From positions 1 to 64,000 of the forward strand of contig DIWG01000083.1 in assembly GCA_002423465.1 (NCBI GenBank): DNA of 64,000 nt. Reading direction: 5' to 3'. Below are positions 33,972-43,033 of the stretch, in pieces (the first letter of the stretch is position 1; each line of letters opens with the position of its first letter). The stretch comes from Syntrophaceae bacterium UBA6112. GTDB lineage: Bacteria > Desulfobacterota > Syntrophia > Syntrophales > UBA5619. A program made the position numbers and the translations under genes. Under the pieces are notes generated by a model. It was not told the DNA's origin, did no database searches, and saw only the letters and a list, made by a program, of their open reading frames with translations.

Positions 33972-35513
33972 TCATTTGTGCAGCTCGTAGTAGAGCGGCA
34001 GCTTGAATTCGTCGCTGTCCATGATCAGGCGCTCCCCTTCCAGCTCCGGATGATCATCGTAGCGTTCGAGGACCATCCGGTAGGTCTTGCCCTTCTCCCG
34101 TTTTGCGTCACCGAGAACCCGGCCATCCTCGATCACCCAGTGGGCGGCCATGATCTTTTTGAGTCGATAGGAACCGGAGATTACCCGAACGACCTCGTAG
34201 CCGTTCACCAGAAGCGCACGCCGATAGGGGGCAATGTCCTGGGGCCTGGGGATGACGGAAGGATCGGTCAATCGGGCTTCGACCACCACGCGGGGTATTT
34301 TTTTTTGCTGGGTCGGCTTTCCTGGATTGACGGACACCGTTCCGGTTTTTGCCTTTATGGTTACTCCGCTTTCACCCGGCTTTCCCATGATCGCTTTTTT
34401 CAGGCCGGATACTTTTACCGGGTCTTGCTTCGCGCCATCCGCGGGCGCCACCCAGACATCCGGGAAGAAGTCCGCCCGGTCATTGCGAGTCGCCTGCCAC
34501 CAGAACTCGATCTTCGTGAAATCGGTATTGAAACGGCCGACATAAATCTCCACGGCCGGGCCTCCCCCGGCAATGCGGTTCCCTCCCGAACCCACCTTGT
34601 AAGGCCCCGTCATCGCCATGATCCGGGGATGATTGCTCCAGCGGGGATGGTATACCTCATGGCCTTCTATCCCCGGGGCGCCGCTGATGTTGACCTGCCG
34701 TCTTTTGTTGTTCTGCAGCTCAAATATCGTGAGATTCCTGTGGGAACCGTCGAAAATCCAGTAAAACGGTTTCCCTTCCACAGTCGTGAACGCCGGCCAA
34801 CAGCCTTTGGTAAAGATCCTTATCGATTTGTTCGGCAACTCGGCGACGCCGCCCTCGGGCCAGGGGAAATTACCCCCGGCCGTTCGGCCGTCCGCCGATA
34901 GCTGAAAGCTGTCGACATTCACCGGCGCCTTGTTCCAGACCAACTCCCCCATACCGGGACGGTCCAGCAAGGTTCGATAAACAGCAGGACAAGTAAACCC
35001 TCCCTTTTGCATCTCCTCAAATCCATAATAGATCCATTCCCGGCCGTCTCGGGGATCCCGCCAGAGCGCCAACCCAAAACCCGCAAACAGCTCCCGCAAC
35101 CCCGAACCGTCCCAGTTCACCACATAAACCTTCTTCCGAATCCGGTCCGAATAAACGATCCGGTCGCCGCGCGGCGTGATCAGAGGTTTCGCGTAATTCG
35201 CCGTCCCCAAGATTGCCCGCTCGCCTTTCCCGTCACCGGTGTCCAGACCCATCAACCGCAAATTGCCGCCCACCGTGTCTACATCACGACCGTCACCCAT
35301 ATCCTGAACCCAGACAACGCGAAGACGGGACCCGGCAAGAATACCCTGTTCGGATACTGCCGCAGGCGTCGCCCAGACCTGTCCCGGCCGCCCCTGGAGG
35401 AAAACCGTCATGATCAGCAGACACAACATGCTCATAAAAATTCTAAAAAAAGAAGGACCGGCGCAGGTTCTGCGAGGGATCTTTTCGTGCTTCATGTCAA
35501 CGACACCATCCAT
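33972..35513 (-). CDS. Secreted beta-propeller-like protein, paralogue of the protein at 38342-39904
   Basis: 513 residues. A signal-anchor segment ends near PGQVWA (about 50). Residues about 60-350 have repeating beta-blade features (LRLMGLDTGDGKGERAILG, KPLITPRGDRIVYSDRIRKK, VYVVNWDGSGLRELFAGFG), a TolB/PD40-like propeller. Over that part it is nearly identical in many stretches to the C-terminal part of the protein at 38342. After position about 385 it adds a linker with KPTQQKKIPR and a C-terminal beta-rich domain. No catalytic motif visible. Its position between acetylation genes and sugar-modification genes suggests a surface or polymer-processing role. Confidence 0.7.
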   Translation of the reverse strand: MDGVVDMKHEKIPRRTCAGPSFFRIFMSMLCLLIMTVFLQGRPGQVWATPAAVSEQGILAGSRLRVVWVQDMGDGRDVDTVGGNLRLMGLDTGDGKGERAILGTANYAKPLITPRGDRIVYSDRIRKKVYVVNWDGSGLRELFAGFGLALWRDPRDGREWIYYGFEEMQKGGFTCPAVYRTLLDRPGMGELVWNKAPVNVDSFQLSADGRTAGGNFPWPEGGVAELPNKSIRIFTKGCWPAFTTVEGKPFYWIFDGSHRNLTIFELQNNKRRQVNISGAPGIEGHEVYHPRWSNHPRIMAMTGPYKVGSGGNRIAGGGPAVEIYVGRFNTDFTKIEFWWQATRNDRADFFPDVWVAPADGAKQDPVKVSGLKKAIMGKPGESGVTIKAKTGTVSVNPGKPTQQKKIPRVVVEARLTDPSVIPRPQDIAPYRRALLVNGYEVVRVISGSYRLKKIMAAHWVIEDGRVLGDAKREKGKTYRMVLERYDDHPELEGERLIMDSDEFKLPLYYELHK

Positions 35514-35540
35514 CCGTTTTGTTTCCTTATCCTTGAAGAC

Positions 35541-37001
35541 TCAGCGCGTCACCGCCCCGTAAAACGTATTGGCGATCACACGGTGCCCGGCGCTGTTGGG
35601 GTGCATTCCATCCGAACCAAGGTAGGCGCTGTTCCAGTCCAGGGCGGCCTCGAGATCGGCGCAGGCAATGCCTTCCTCTGCGGCCATTTGACGGATCTTC
35701 TGATTCAGATTGATTACATCCTGCCTTTTCCAGACCCAGTCGCCGGAAAAGGGCCCCAGCGTGGCCACGACTGGTTTGGTGCCGTTTTCCTTGGCCTTGC
35801 GGACGACATAGCGGAGATTGCCGACGATCCAATCGTTATCATAAAATCCGCTGTCATTCGTCCCATAATAGATGGTGAGGTACTTCGGATTGTATTGGGC
35901 CAGAATGCCGTTGATCACGGCGGTTCCGTAGGAACTCAGCGCCTTGTCGACGCCCTCGTTATAAACGGTTTTTCCCCAGGCGGCGGCGAGCCTGGACACA
36001 TAAACATCGGCATAATTGTCGACACCTGTACCCCGGGTGATGCTGTCTCCCATCGCCACACAGACATCCTGCAAATAATTGGGGATCGTCACCGATGTCT
36101 TGGCTGAATCCGCGCTTTCGCCATACCCGTTTTCGGCAGTCAGCACATAGTGATAAGTTGTGTCATGGGTTAATCCCGTATGGGTATATGGACTCGTCAC
36201 GTCGGCTATTTTTGTCCCGTTTTTACTGGATACGTCGGAGGTGGTGGACCAGTAGAGATTATAGGACAGGCCGGATACGGCCGTCCAACTGACGACAGCC
36301 TGATGGTTACCCGCCGTCGCGGAAAGTCCGGTCGGTGCATTCGGAACGTTCCCCTGGTCGGGCGTGGCGGAGACCTCCTTGGATATATTGCCTTCTCCAT
36401 ATTCATTAACGCCGGTCACCACATAATAATAGGTTGTGCCGTTGGTCAGATCCGAGTGTGTATATGGATTGGTTATACCCGTGATTTTGACGCCGCTGGC
36501 CTTCGTCACACCGGGGGAAGTGGACCAGTAGAGATTGTGAGCTGCCGTTGCTTCCGACGCTTCCTGAGCGGACCAGCGGATCACGACTTTCCGATTCCCG
36601 ACCAAGGTCGCAACATCCGACGGAGGCAGGGGAGGATTGAAGGGGCCGGGTGTGGCTGAAACTTCCCGCGATTCGCCGCTTTCACCGTACGGATTGACTG
36701 CTGTCACCACATAGTAGTAGGGGGTATCGTTGGTCAGATCCGTGTGGTAATAAGGGCTGGACACAGCGGATATCTTCGTGCCGGTCTGCTTGCGGACACC
36801 GGCCGTCGTAGACCAGTATATATTGTATGTGGTTGCGCCGTTTGAATTGTCCCAAGACAGAGTGATCTTGGTATTCCCCCCACTGGATACGACATTTTGC
36901 GGCACCTCCGGCGGGGTCGGCGATCCACCACCACCGCCGCAGGAAAGAATCAAAACAAAAAAAACCACCCAGATCCAATACGCTCGTCTATGCATCATCA
37001 T
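35541..37001 (-). CDS. Lipoprotein with three fibronectin-III domains and a C-terminal SGNH/GDSL hydrolase
   Basis: 486 residues. LILSC near residue 21 is a lipobox, followed by GGGGGSPTPPEVP linker. Three FN3 domains (about 30-120, 125-215, 220-310) each carry NLYWSTT or NIYWSTT and YYYVVTAVN/YHYVLTAEN. The C-terminal domain has CVAMGDSITRGTG (catalytic Ser), YYGTNDSGFYDND (Gly-Asn block) and LGSDGMHPNSAGH (Asp-x-x-His). Probably an outer-membrane-anchored esterase that trims acyl groups from the polysaccharide; substrate inferred from the adjacent acetylation set. Confidence 0.85.
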   Translation of the reverse strand: MMMHRRAYWIWVVFFVLILSCGGGGGSPTPPEVPQNVVSSGGNTKITLSWDNSNGATTYNIYWSTTAGVRKQTGTKISAVSSPYYHTDLTNDTPYYYVVTAVNPYGESGESREVSATPGPFNPPLPPSDVATLVGNRKVVIRWSAQEASEATAAHNLYWSTSPGVTKASGVKITGITNPYTHSDLTNGTTYYYVVTGVNEYGEGNISKEVSATPDQGNVPNAPTGLSATAGNHQAVVSWTAVSGLSYNLYWSTTSDVSSKNGTKIADVTSPYTHTGLTHDTTYHYVLTAENGYGESADSAKTSVTIPNYLQDVCVAMGDSITRGTGVDNYADVYVSRLAAAWGKTVYNEGVDKALSSYGTAVINGILAQYNPKYLTIYYGTNDSGFYDNDWIVGNLRYVVRKAKENGTKPVVATLGPFSGDWVWKRQDVINLNQKIRQMAAEEGIACADLEAALDWNSAYLGSDGMHPNSAGHRVIANTFYGAVTR

Positions 37002-37091
37002 ACCGTCTCAGCCTTTTCAAAATTTGACCTTCGCTCCCTCCGGGGAGCCGCCATAACCGATCGACAGGGAATCATCCGCGGGGGAAGAGCC

Positions 37092-38327
37092 CTAAAGAAT
37101 CCGCGCATGCGGAACGGGTATGATGAAACGCCCGCCCCAATCACGTATATATCCGATTTGTTCGACAATTTCCTCTTGAATATTCCAGGGAAGGATCAGG
37201 ACATAATCGGGCTTGTCCTCCCGGATCCGGTCCGGGTGTTTCACCGGAATGCGGCTTCCCGGCAGGTAACCATTCTGTTTGTGGGGATTCCGATCCACCG
37301 TATAATCGAGAAAATCCGTCCGGATTCCGCAATAATTCAGGAGCGTGTTTCCTTTCGCCGGCGCGCCGTATCCGACGATCTTCTTCCCTTCCTTTTTCAA
37401 GGCGATCAGACATTGGAGCAGGTCCCGCTTGAGGGACTGAACCCTCCGGTGGAAGGAAAGATAGTGATCGATATTCCCATATCCCGCCGCCGTCTCCCGG
37501 GTCCTCAGATCATCCACGCGAGCGGAAACCGGTCTGCCGGGATCTTCCAGGTGGCTCGCATAAATCCGCAATGATCCTCCGTGCGTCGGCAATTCCTCCA
37601 CATCAAAAATCACCAGACCGTGGCTGTGGAAGATCCTCTCGACGGTGAGCAGGGAAAAATAGGAGAAGTGCTCGTGATAGATGGTATCGAATTGGACCTC
37701 CTCGACCAGTCGGACCAGATGGGGAAATTCCATCGTGATCACGCCGCCGGCCTTCAATGCCGGCTTCAATCCGCCCACAAAATCGTTGAGATTGGGATTG
37801 TGGGCCAGCACATTGTTGCCGATGATCAGATCCGCCTGTCGCCCCTCCCGGCGCATCTTCTCCGCATAGCTCCTGTCAAAGAAAGCGATCTCCGTGGGGA
37901 TGCCGTTCGCCAGCGCGACGGCTGCCGTATTTGCGGCCGGTTCAATGCCGAGAACGGGGATGTCATACTTTTTGAAATACTGCAGGAGATAACCGTCGTT
38001 GCTGGCAATCTCGACAACGGAGGATCCGTGATTCAATCCGAAACGTTCGACCGCCATATCGACATATTCCCGGCAATGGCTCAGCCAGCTCTCCGAATAG
38101 GAGGAAAAATAAGCATAATCGCTATTGAAGATATCCGCCGGTTTTTCAAACTCGTCCAGTTGAACCAGCAGACATTTCTCACAGACATAGACGTCCAGCG
38201 GGTAATAAGGCTCCATTCTATGGAGATCTTCCCGGCGCAGGAAAGCATTGGATAAGGGAGACGCCCCCAGAGATACAAAAAGATGTCGAAGCGGTGTTTG
38301 ACAAAAACGGCAATGCATGGACATTGA
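37092..38327 (-). CDS. Sugar C-methyltransferase, SAM-dependent, zinc-binding N-terminus
   Basis: 411 residues. The N-terminal CRFCQTPLRH and VCEKCLLVQLDEF form the four-cysteine zinc domain of the TylCIII/NovU C-methyltransferase group. VVEIASNDGYLLQYFKKYDI is the SAM-binding loop, YHEHFSYFSLLTVERIF a conserved catalytic-region segment and KIVGYGAPAKGNTLLNYCGI opens the C-terminal Methyltransf_14 domain. It probably adds a branching methyl to a 4-keto-6-deoxyhexose made by the nearby dehydratase. I start at the ATG at 38327 because AAGGAG lies 4 bp ahead; a longer start at 38342 is possible. Confidence 0.9.
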   Translation of the reverse strand, partial: SMSMHCRFCQTPLRHLFVSLGASPLSNAFLRREDLHRMEPYYPLDVYVCEKCLLVQLDEFEKPADIFNSDYAYFSSYSESWLSHCREYVDMAVERFGLNHGSSVVEIASNDGYLLQYFKKYDIPVLGIEPAANTAAVALANGIPTEIAFFDRSYAEKMRREGRQADLIIGNNVLAHNPNLNDFVGGLKPALKAGGVITMEFPHLVRLVEEVQFDTIYHEHFSYFSLLTVERIFHSHGLVIFDVEELPTHGGSLRIYASHLEDPGRPVSARVDDLRTRETAAGYGNIDHYLSFHRRVQSLKRDLLQCLIALKKEGKKIVGYGAPAKGNTLLNYCGIRTDFLDYTVDRNPHKQNGYLPGSRIPVKHPDRIREDKPDYVLILPWNIQEEIVEQIGYIRDWGGRFIIPVPHARIL

Positions 38328-38341
38328 ACTCCTTACATTCA

Positions 38342-39904
38342 TTAGGGACTAAGCCAGACATCCGGGAAGAAATCTCCCAGATCGTTATTCGTTACCCGCC
38401 ACCAGGATTCGATATCCGTATATCCCGCGTTGAATCGGCCGACATAGATCTCCACACCCCGACCACCCGCGGCAATGCGGTTCTCTCCCGAACCCTCCTT
38501 GTAGGGCCCCGTCATCGCCATGACCCGCGGATGGTTGCTCCAACGGGGATGGTAAACCTCATATCCGTCGATCCCGGGGGCATCGTTGATGTTGACCCAA
38601 CGACCCTGTTCTCCCGAGATATCGTCGATAAAGAGGTTACGGTGTGCGTTGTCCAAGATCCAGAATGCGTAGCTGTTATCCGGCGCCAAGGAACCCCAAC
38701 ACCCCCTGCCCAATTTTATCCAGGATTGATTTGGCAGTTGGGCAACGCCGCCGTCGGGCCAGGGGAAATTACCCCCGGCCATGCGGCCGTCCGCCGATAC
38801 CTGAAAACTATCCACGCTTGTCAACGTCTTGTTCCAAACCAACTCCCCCGATCCGGGATTGTCCAGTAGCGTTCTATAAACCGCCGGAACATGTTCCTCC
38901 TTTGTTTCGGTCAAACCGTAATACACCCACTCCCGCCCATCCCCGGGATCCCGCCATACCGCTACACCAATCCCCCCAAACAGCTCCCGCAATCCCGAAC
39001 CATCCCAGTTCACCACATAAACCTTTTTCCGAATCCGATCTGAATAGACGACCCGATCCCCCCGCGGGGTGATCAACGGTTTTGCGTAGTTCCCCAGACT
39101 CCCCAAAATGACCCGCTCCCCCCGGCCATCGACCGTGTCCAATCCCATCAAACGCAAATTTCCGCCCCCCCCAAAGGGATCCCCCCCATCTCCCATGTCC
39201 TGAATCCAGGCCACCCGCAGGCGGGCATTGCCGGGATCGGTGCGCGGTATGGCCGAGGCTTCGCCGGAGGCGCCGCTCTCCCCATAGTCGTTGAGGGCCG
39301 TCACCACGTAATAATAGGACGAACCGTTGACAAGCCCGTCATGGGTGTAGGGGCTGGTCGCATTTGCAATTCTGTTCCCCCCTCCCGCCTGAAGCCCGGG
39401 CTGATTGGACCAGTAGATGGAATAGGCGGTCGCCTTGTCCACCAGATTCCACGAAATCACGATCCGACCTTCTCCGCCGGCGGCGGAAATCCCCGCCGGC
39501 GGCGAGGGGGCATCGTTCAGCGTAACCGTAATCTCCTCCGACCGGCCGCTTTCCCCAAAAGCATTGACCGCCGTCACAACATAGTAATAACTCGCTCCAA
39601 CGGTCAAACCCGTGTGAATATAAGGGCTCTTGATGTCGGCGATTTTTCTCCCCGTCGCCGGGGTGACGCCCCGGGTTTCCGACCAGTAAAGATTGTAGGA
39701 AGAGGCGCCGGCCACCGCTTTCCACTGAATAGTGACCTGCATCTCGCCCAGCGAAGAAGTGAGTTCCGTCGGTGCGGCAGGAGCGCTGCCCGAATTTGAA
39801 TCCGAAGATCCCGAGGAATCCGAAAAAATTCCTTCCATGGAGCAGGAAAGGAGCAGCAGAAGGAGCAGTGCCCCCAGGAAAACATAGCTGGCCCGTCGGA
39901 TCAT
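38342..39904 (-). CDS. Lipoprotein with two fibronectin-III domains fused to the beta-propeller module
   Basis: 520 residues. LLLLLSC near residue 20 is a lipobox. Residues about 40-125 and 130-220 are FN3 domains (YNLYWSETRG, YYYVVTAVNAFGES; YSIYWSNQPG, YYYVVTALNDYGES). From about 225 the RVAWIQDMGDG segment begins a propeller that parallels the protein at 33972-35513 and ends with DLGDFFPDVWLSP. The final extra domain of that paralogue is missing here. Stop overlaps the next frame by one base. An upstream in-frame GTG (39913) is an alternative start. Function unknown; surface location likely. Confidence 0.75.
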   Translation of the reverse strand: MIRRASYVFLGALLLLLLLSCSMEGIFSDSSGSSDSNSGSAPAAPTELTSSLGEMQVTIQWKAVAGASSYNLYWSETRGVTPATGRKIADIKSPYIHTGLTVGASYYYVVTAVNAFGESGRSEEITVTLNDAPSPPAGISAAGGEGRIVISWNLVDKATAYSIYWSNQPGLQAGGGNRIANATSPYTHDGLVNGSSYYYVVTALNDYGESGASGEASAIPRTDPGNARLRVAWIQDMGDGGDPFGGGGNLRLMGLDTVDGRGERVILGSLGNYAKPLITPRGDRVVYSDRIRKKVYVVNWDGSGLRELFGGIGVAVWRDPGDGREWVYYGLTETKEEHVPAVYRTLLDNPGSGELVWNKTLTSVDSFQVSADGRMAGGNFPWPDGGVAQLPNQSWIKLGRGCWGSLAPDNSYAFWILDNAHRNLFIDDISGEQGRWVNINDAPGIDGYEVYHPRWSNHPRVMAMTGPYKEGSGENRIAAGGRGVEIYVGRFNAGYTDIESWWRVTNNDLGDFFPDVWLSP

Positions 39905-39958
39905 CAAAAACACCCGCTTCCGAACACGGCCTTGGCGTGCAAGTTCATCGTCGTCTCA

Positions 39959-41080
39959 TCAGTCAAGCCAGGCCATCCCTTTCTTTTTTGCCTCGTCCGT
40001 GTAATCCCGGATATGACGCAGAGAGACGGAATAAAGATCCTCCTGCCCATTTTCCCCCTGTGCCTGATATGCCTTGAACCAATCCACGGTCTGCGCGACG
40101 GCCCTCTCCCAGGCGTAAGCGGGGAGCCAGTTCAGTCGATTGGCCGCCTTTTCCCAGTTCAACTTGAGGACTTCCGTCTCTTTTTGGGCATGGGGCAAAG
40201 GCCGATGGACCCATTCGCCGCTTCCCCAGCAACGGATGGCCTGTTCCACGACCGCCTCCGTCGTGACCGGCTGAACTTCAGAAGGCCCGAAGTTCCAAGC
40301 GCTTGAAAAACGATCCCCCTGCTCGATCAGTTCAGCCCCCAGCAAGAGATACCCGCTCAAGGGAACCAGGACATGCTGCCACGACCTGACGCTCGCCGGA
40401 TTTCGGAGCACGATGGCTTCCTGCTTCATGAGCGCCTTCATGCAATCGGGCACAAGTCGGTATTCGGCAAAGTCTCCTCCGCCGATCACATTGCCCGCCC
40501 TTGCGGATGCGGTGGCAAGACCATGATCGGCATACTTCGCCGGCGGGAAAAAGGAGTTTCTGTAAGACGCGATGGCAAGCTCCGCCATGGCCTTGCTTGC
40601 GCTGTAAGGGTCGAACCCTCCCAGGGGATCGCTCTCCCGATACCCCCAGACCATGTTCTGATCTTCATAGCATTTATCGCTGGTCACACCGACGAATGCG
40701 CCCGTGGTCTTCGTCCTTCTCAGCGCTTCCAGAACATTGATCGTCCCTCCAACATTCACATCCAGCGTTTCCTTCGGATGCTCGTAGGAAAAAAGAACGA
40801 TCGGTTGGGCCGCCAGGTGAAAAACGACCCGGGGAGAATACTGTTTGATGACCTGTTCCAGCCGGTCGCAATCCCGGACATCCCCCCGGAGATCAACCAT
40901 TTTTCCTCCCAGCCCGCACAGTTCAAAATTGTTCGGCTGCGTGGGAGGATCGATGCTGTAGCCGACAACCTTTGCGCCGAGTTCCCGGAGCCAGATGCTG
41001 AGCCATGAACCTTTAAAGCCCGTGTGACCCGTAACCAGAACCGGCATATCCCGATAGATTTCACGTAAGGTTTTATTCAT
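39959..41080 (-). CDS. rfbG: CDP-glucose 4,6-dehydratase
   Basis: Extended SDR making CDP-4-keto-6-deoxyglucose. VLVTGHTGFKGSWLSIWLREL is the RfbG N-terminal signature, TSDKCYEDQN and YSASKAMAELAI (YxxxK) the active site, and SWQHVLVPLSGYLLL the substrate region. 373 residues, normal. ATG overlaps the TGA of the DUF4910 gene (ATGA). Works after RfbF (49181-49960). Confidence 0.93.
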   Translation of the reverse strand: MNKTLREIYRDMPVLVTGHTGFKGSWLSIWLRELGAKVVGYSIDPPTQPNNFELCGLGGKMVDLRGDVRDCDRLEQVIKQYSPRVVFHLAAQPIVLFSYEHPKETLDVNVGGTINVLEALRRTKTTGAFVGVTSDKCYEDQNMVWGYRESDPLGGFDPYSASKAMAELAIASYRNSFFPPAKYADHGLATASARAGNVIGGGDFAEYRLVPDCMKALMKQEAIVLRNPASVRSWQHVLVPLSGYLLLGAELIEQGDRFSSAWNFGPSEVQPVTTEAVVEQAIRCWGSGEWVHRPLPHAQKETEVLKLNWEKAANRLNWLPAYAWERAVAQTVDWFKAYQAQGENGQEDLYSVSLRHIRDYTDEAKKKGMAWLD

Positions 41081-42411
41081 CCCTTTTCACCCGTCGATTC
41101 ATCCCCCGCAAGCCGGAGGAGCCCTTGCTCCCGCAGCGCCTCGGCGGCATTCTTGATCATGTTCAATTCATAACCGGCGCGATCGGCAATATCCAGCAGC
41201 GAATGGCGGCCGTCGCTCAGGTTCAGCACCCACAGCAGCGACATCTGATCGAAACCGGTTTCCCGATCGCCGCCCATGAGGCGGTAGAGCCCCCGCTTGC
41301 CGAGCTGGGGTTCGCATTTGGGATTCAGATTCAAGTAGGTGCGATTGTTCTCCAGCACCTGGAAAACGGCCAGGTATTTCCGGAAGCTGTCCGCCAGTGA
41401 TTCGGGATCCACGAAGTCAATATCATCGGCGGAGGTGTGATACTGGGGATACCTCCCGTGCGGCGTTCGCATGAGACAACCGACGGGCAGATTGAATCCC
41501 GGTGAACCATACTGCCTTTCATCATAGCCGTAGGGGAAAAAGTCGACGATCTCATAATCCCGTCCGGAATGCTTCAGGACATGCACCACCGCCCTGTCAA
41601 TTTCCGCATCCCCCTGCCTGCTTTTCTTGTAGGTCGTTCTTCCCGAATCGCCCACGCAGGCCGCCACCAGGCCGTGTCGAATTCTATGAACCTCCCGCTC
41701 GTGGAGAGAGAGCCAGGTGATGGAACCGATCGTTCCGGGAATAAAAAGGAATCGGTAGGAATAGCGTCGCCGCTGGGCGCCCAGATGCTTGGCCAGGTAT
41801 GTGGCCAATGCCACGCCGGAGAGGTTGTCGTTGCACAATGAGGGATGGCAGGCATGGCAGGAGATGAGAATCTCCTGCTCCTCGCTGCCGGGCAGATAAT
41901 ATTCGCCGTAGGTGAGATGACCCGGTTCCAGGGAACTATCGATACAGACCTCGTATGCATCGTCCTTCATCCGGAGCAAATCCCGATGACACAGGCAGAA
42001 TCCCCAGGTTTCCTGATAATAGGATGTGCGATAGGGTATCCAGTCCGGTCGCTCCGGAAGGGTGAAGAGATGTTTCTTCAATTCCGCCAGGGACAGCGTT
42101 GTCCGGACAGGCACGCTGTAACCGACCACATGCAGATTCGACTTCCGGAAATCAATGACCCGTTCGCCCGCACTGTTTTTGACATAGGCATCCCGGATGT
42201 TCCATTCTTTCGGGACGCTCCAGTCAAAGACCTCCGTTCCCGTCGCCACCTCATGGATCTGCAGGGGGATATGGTCGGAAACCCGGGCGAGGGTCTCGCG
42301 AAAACCCGCCCCCGTAATGCTGCGACAAACGGGGTAAAGGATCCGGATAAACTCATGCATCTGCCGACCGATCAATTCCCGGTCTATCACGTGCGCCGCA
42401 TCCACAGACAA
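41077..42411 (-). CDS. DUF4910 aminopeptidase-like protein
   Basis: 444 residues, no signal peptide. The core resembles M28-type zinc peptidases: SCHACHPSLCNDNLSGVALA carries the His and Asp ligands, and GQYHTSADDIDFV-like text (YPQYHTSADDID) a C-terminal His site. The last 80 residues (MSLLWVLNLSDGRHSLLDIA) look like a winged-helix domain. Family members are common in polysaccharide loci with CDP-sugar genes, but their function is not established. It is coupled to rfbG at the 3' end and sits 4 bp from the epimerase at the 5' end, so it is part of that module. Real peptidase action is uncertain. Confidence 0.82.
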   Translation of the reverse strand: MSVDAAHVIDRELIGRQMHEFIRILYPVCRSITGAGFRETLARVSDHIPLQIHEVATGTEVFDWSVPKEWNIRDAYVKNSAGERVIDFRKSNLHVVGYSVPVRTTLSLAELKKHLFTLPERPDWIPYRTSYYQETWGFCLCHRDLLRMKDDAYEVCIDSSLEPGHLTYGEYYLPGSEEQEILISCHACHPSLCNDNLSGVALATYLAKHLGAQRRRYSYRFLFIPGTIGSITWLSLHEREVHRIRHGLVAACVGDSGRTTYKKSRQGDAEIDRAVVHVLKHSGRDYEIVDFFPYGYDERQYGSPGFNLPVGCLMRTPHGRYPQYHTSADDIDFVDPESLADSFRKYLAVFQVLENNRTYLNLNPKCEPQLGKRGLYRLMGGDRETGFDQMSLLWVLNLSDGRHSLLDIADRAGYELNMIKNAAEALREQGLLRLAGDESTGEKG

Positions 42412-42415
42412 GATA

Positions 42416-42967
42416 TCAGCCTCCCGAAGGAAATGAATCCCTGTAATCGGGCCAGTTCCGATCCCGATCCGACAGAATGACCCGATCCCCTGCCGGCCAT
42501 TGTATCCCGAAGGCCGGATCGTTCCAGCGGACGCCGCGGGCGGATTCGGGATGATGAAACGTGGACATCTGGTAGAAGATCTCCGTATTGTCCGTCAGCG
42601 TCTGGAAACCATGGGCAAAACCCGCCGGGATATAGATCATCCGGCCGTTGTCCTCGGTCAGTTCCTGGCCGATCCACTGTTTGAAGGTCGGCGACTCCCG
42701 ACGCAGGTCTACAATCACATCATACAGGCTGCCCCGGGTGCAGCGGACCAGCTTCTCCTCGGCATAGGGCGCCGCCTGATAATGCATCCCCCGCAAGGTC
42801 CCGGAATCCCGGTTGAAGGAGATATTGCACTGCGCGACATCCGGGTTCAGTCCGTGTCGGGCAAACTCATGACGGCAGAAGGAGCGGCCGAAAAAGCCCC
42901 GGTCGTCCTCCAGACGCTGCACCTCAATCACAAAGGCCCCCGGCAATTTTGTTTCATAAAAAAACAT
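42416..42967 (-). CDS. rfbC: dTDP/CDP-4-keto-6-deoxyhexose 3,5-epimerase (RmlC family)
   Basis: 183-residue cupin-type epimerase. LEDDRGFFGRSFCRHEFARH, QCNISFNRDSGTLRGMHYQ (catalytic His) and LVRCTRGSLYDVIVDLRRES are RmlC signatures; IPAGFAHGFQTL follows. No rmlA, rmlB or rmlD is in the window, whereas rfbF and rfbG are, so the likely substrate is a CDP-linked, not a dTDP-linked, keto sugar. Confidence 0.88.
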   Translation of the reverse strand: MFFYETKLPGAFVIEVQRLEDDRGFFGRSFCRHEFARHGLNPDVAQCNISFNRDSGTLRGMHYQAAPYAEEKLVRCTRGSLYDVIVDLRRESPTFKQWIGQELTEDNGRMIYIPAGFAHGFQTLTDNTEIFYQMSTFHHPESARGVRWNDPAFGIQWPAGDRVILSDRDRNWPDYRDSFPSGG

Positions 42968-43033
42968 GGTTTCGCTTATCAGAAATTTCTATTTGCGTCG
43001 AGTAAATCTCGGAATTTTTCAATTGTTTGTTTT

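Noticed and set aside
42089..42105. AGGGACAGCGTTGTCC resembling the lpx palindromes
   Set aside because: It is within the DUF4910 coding sequence, lacks the second half, and the similarity is short.
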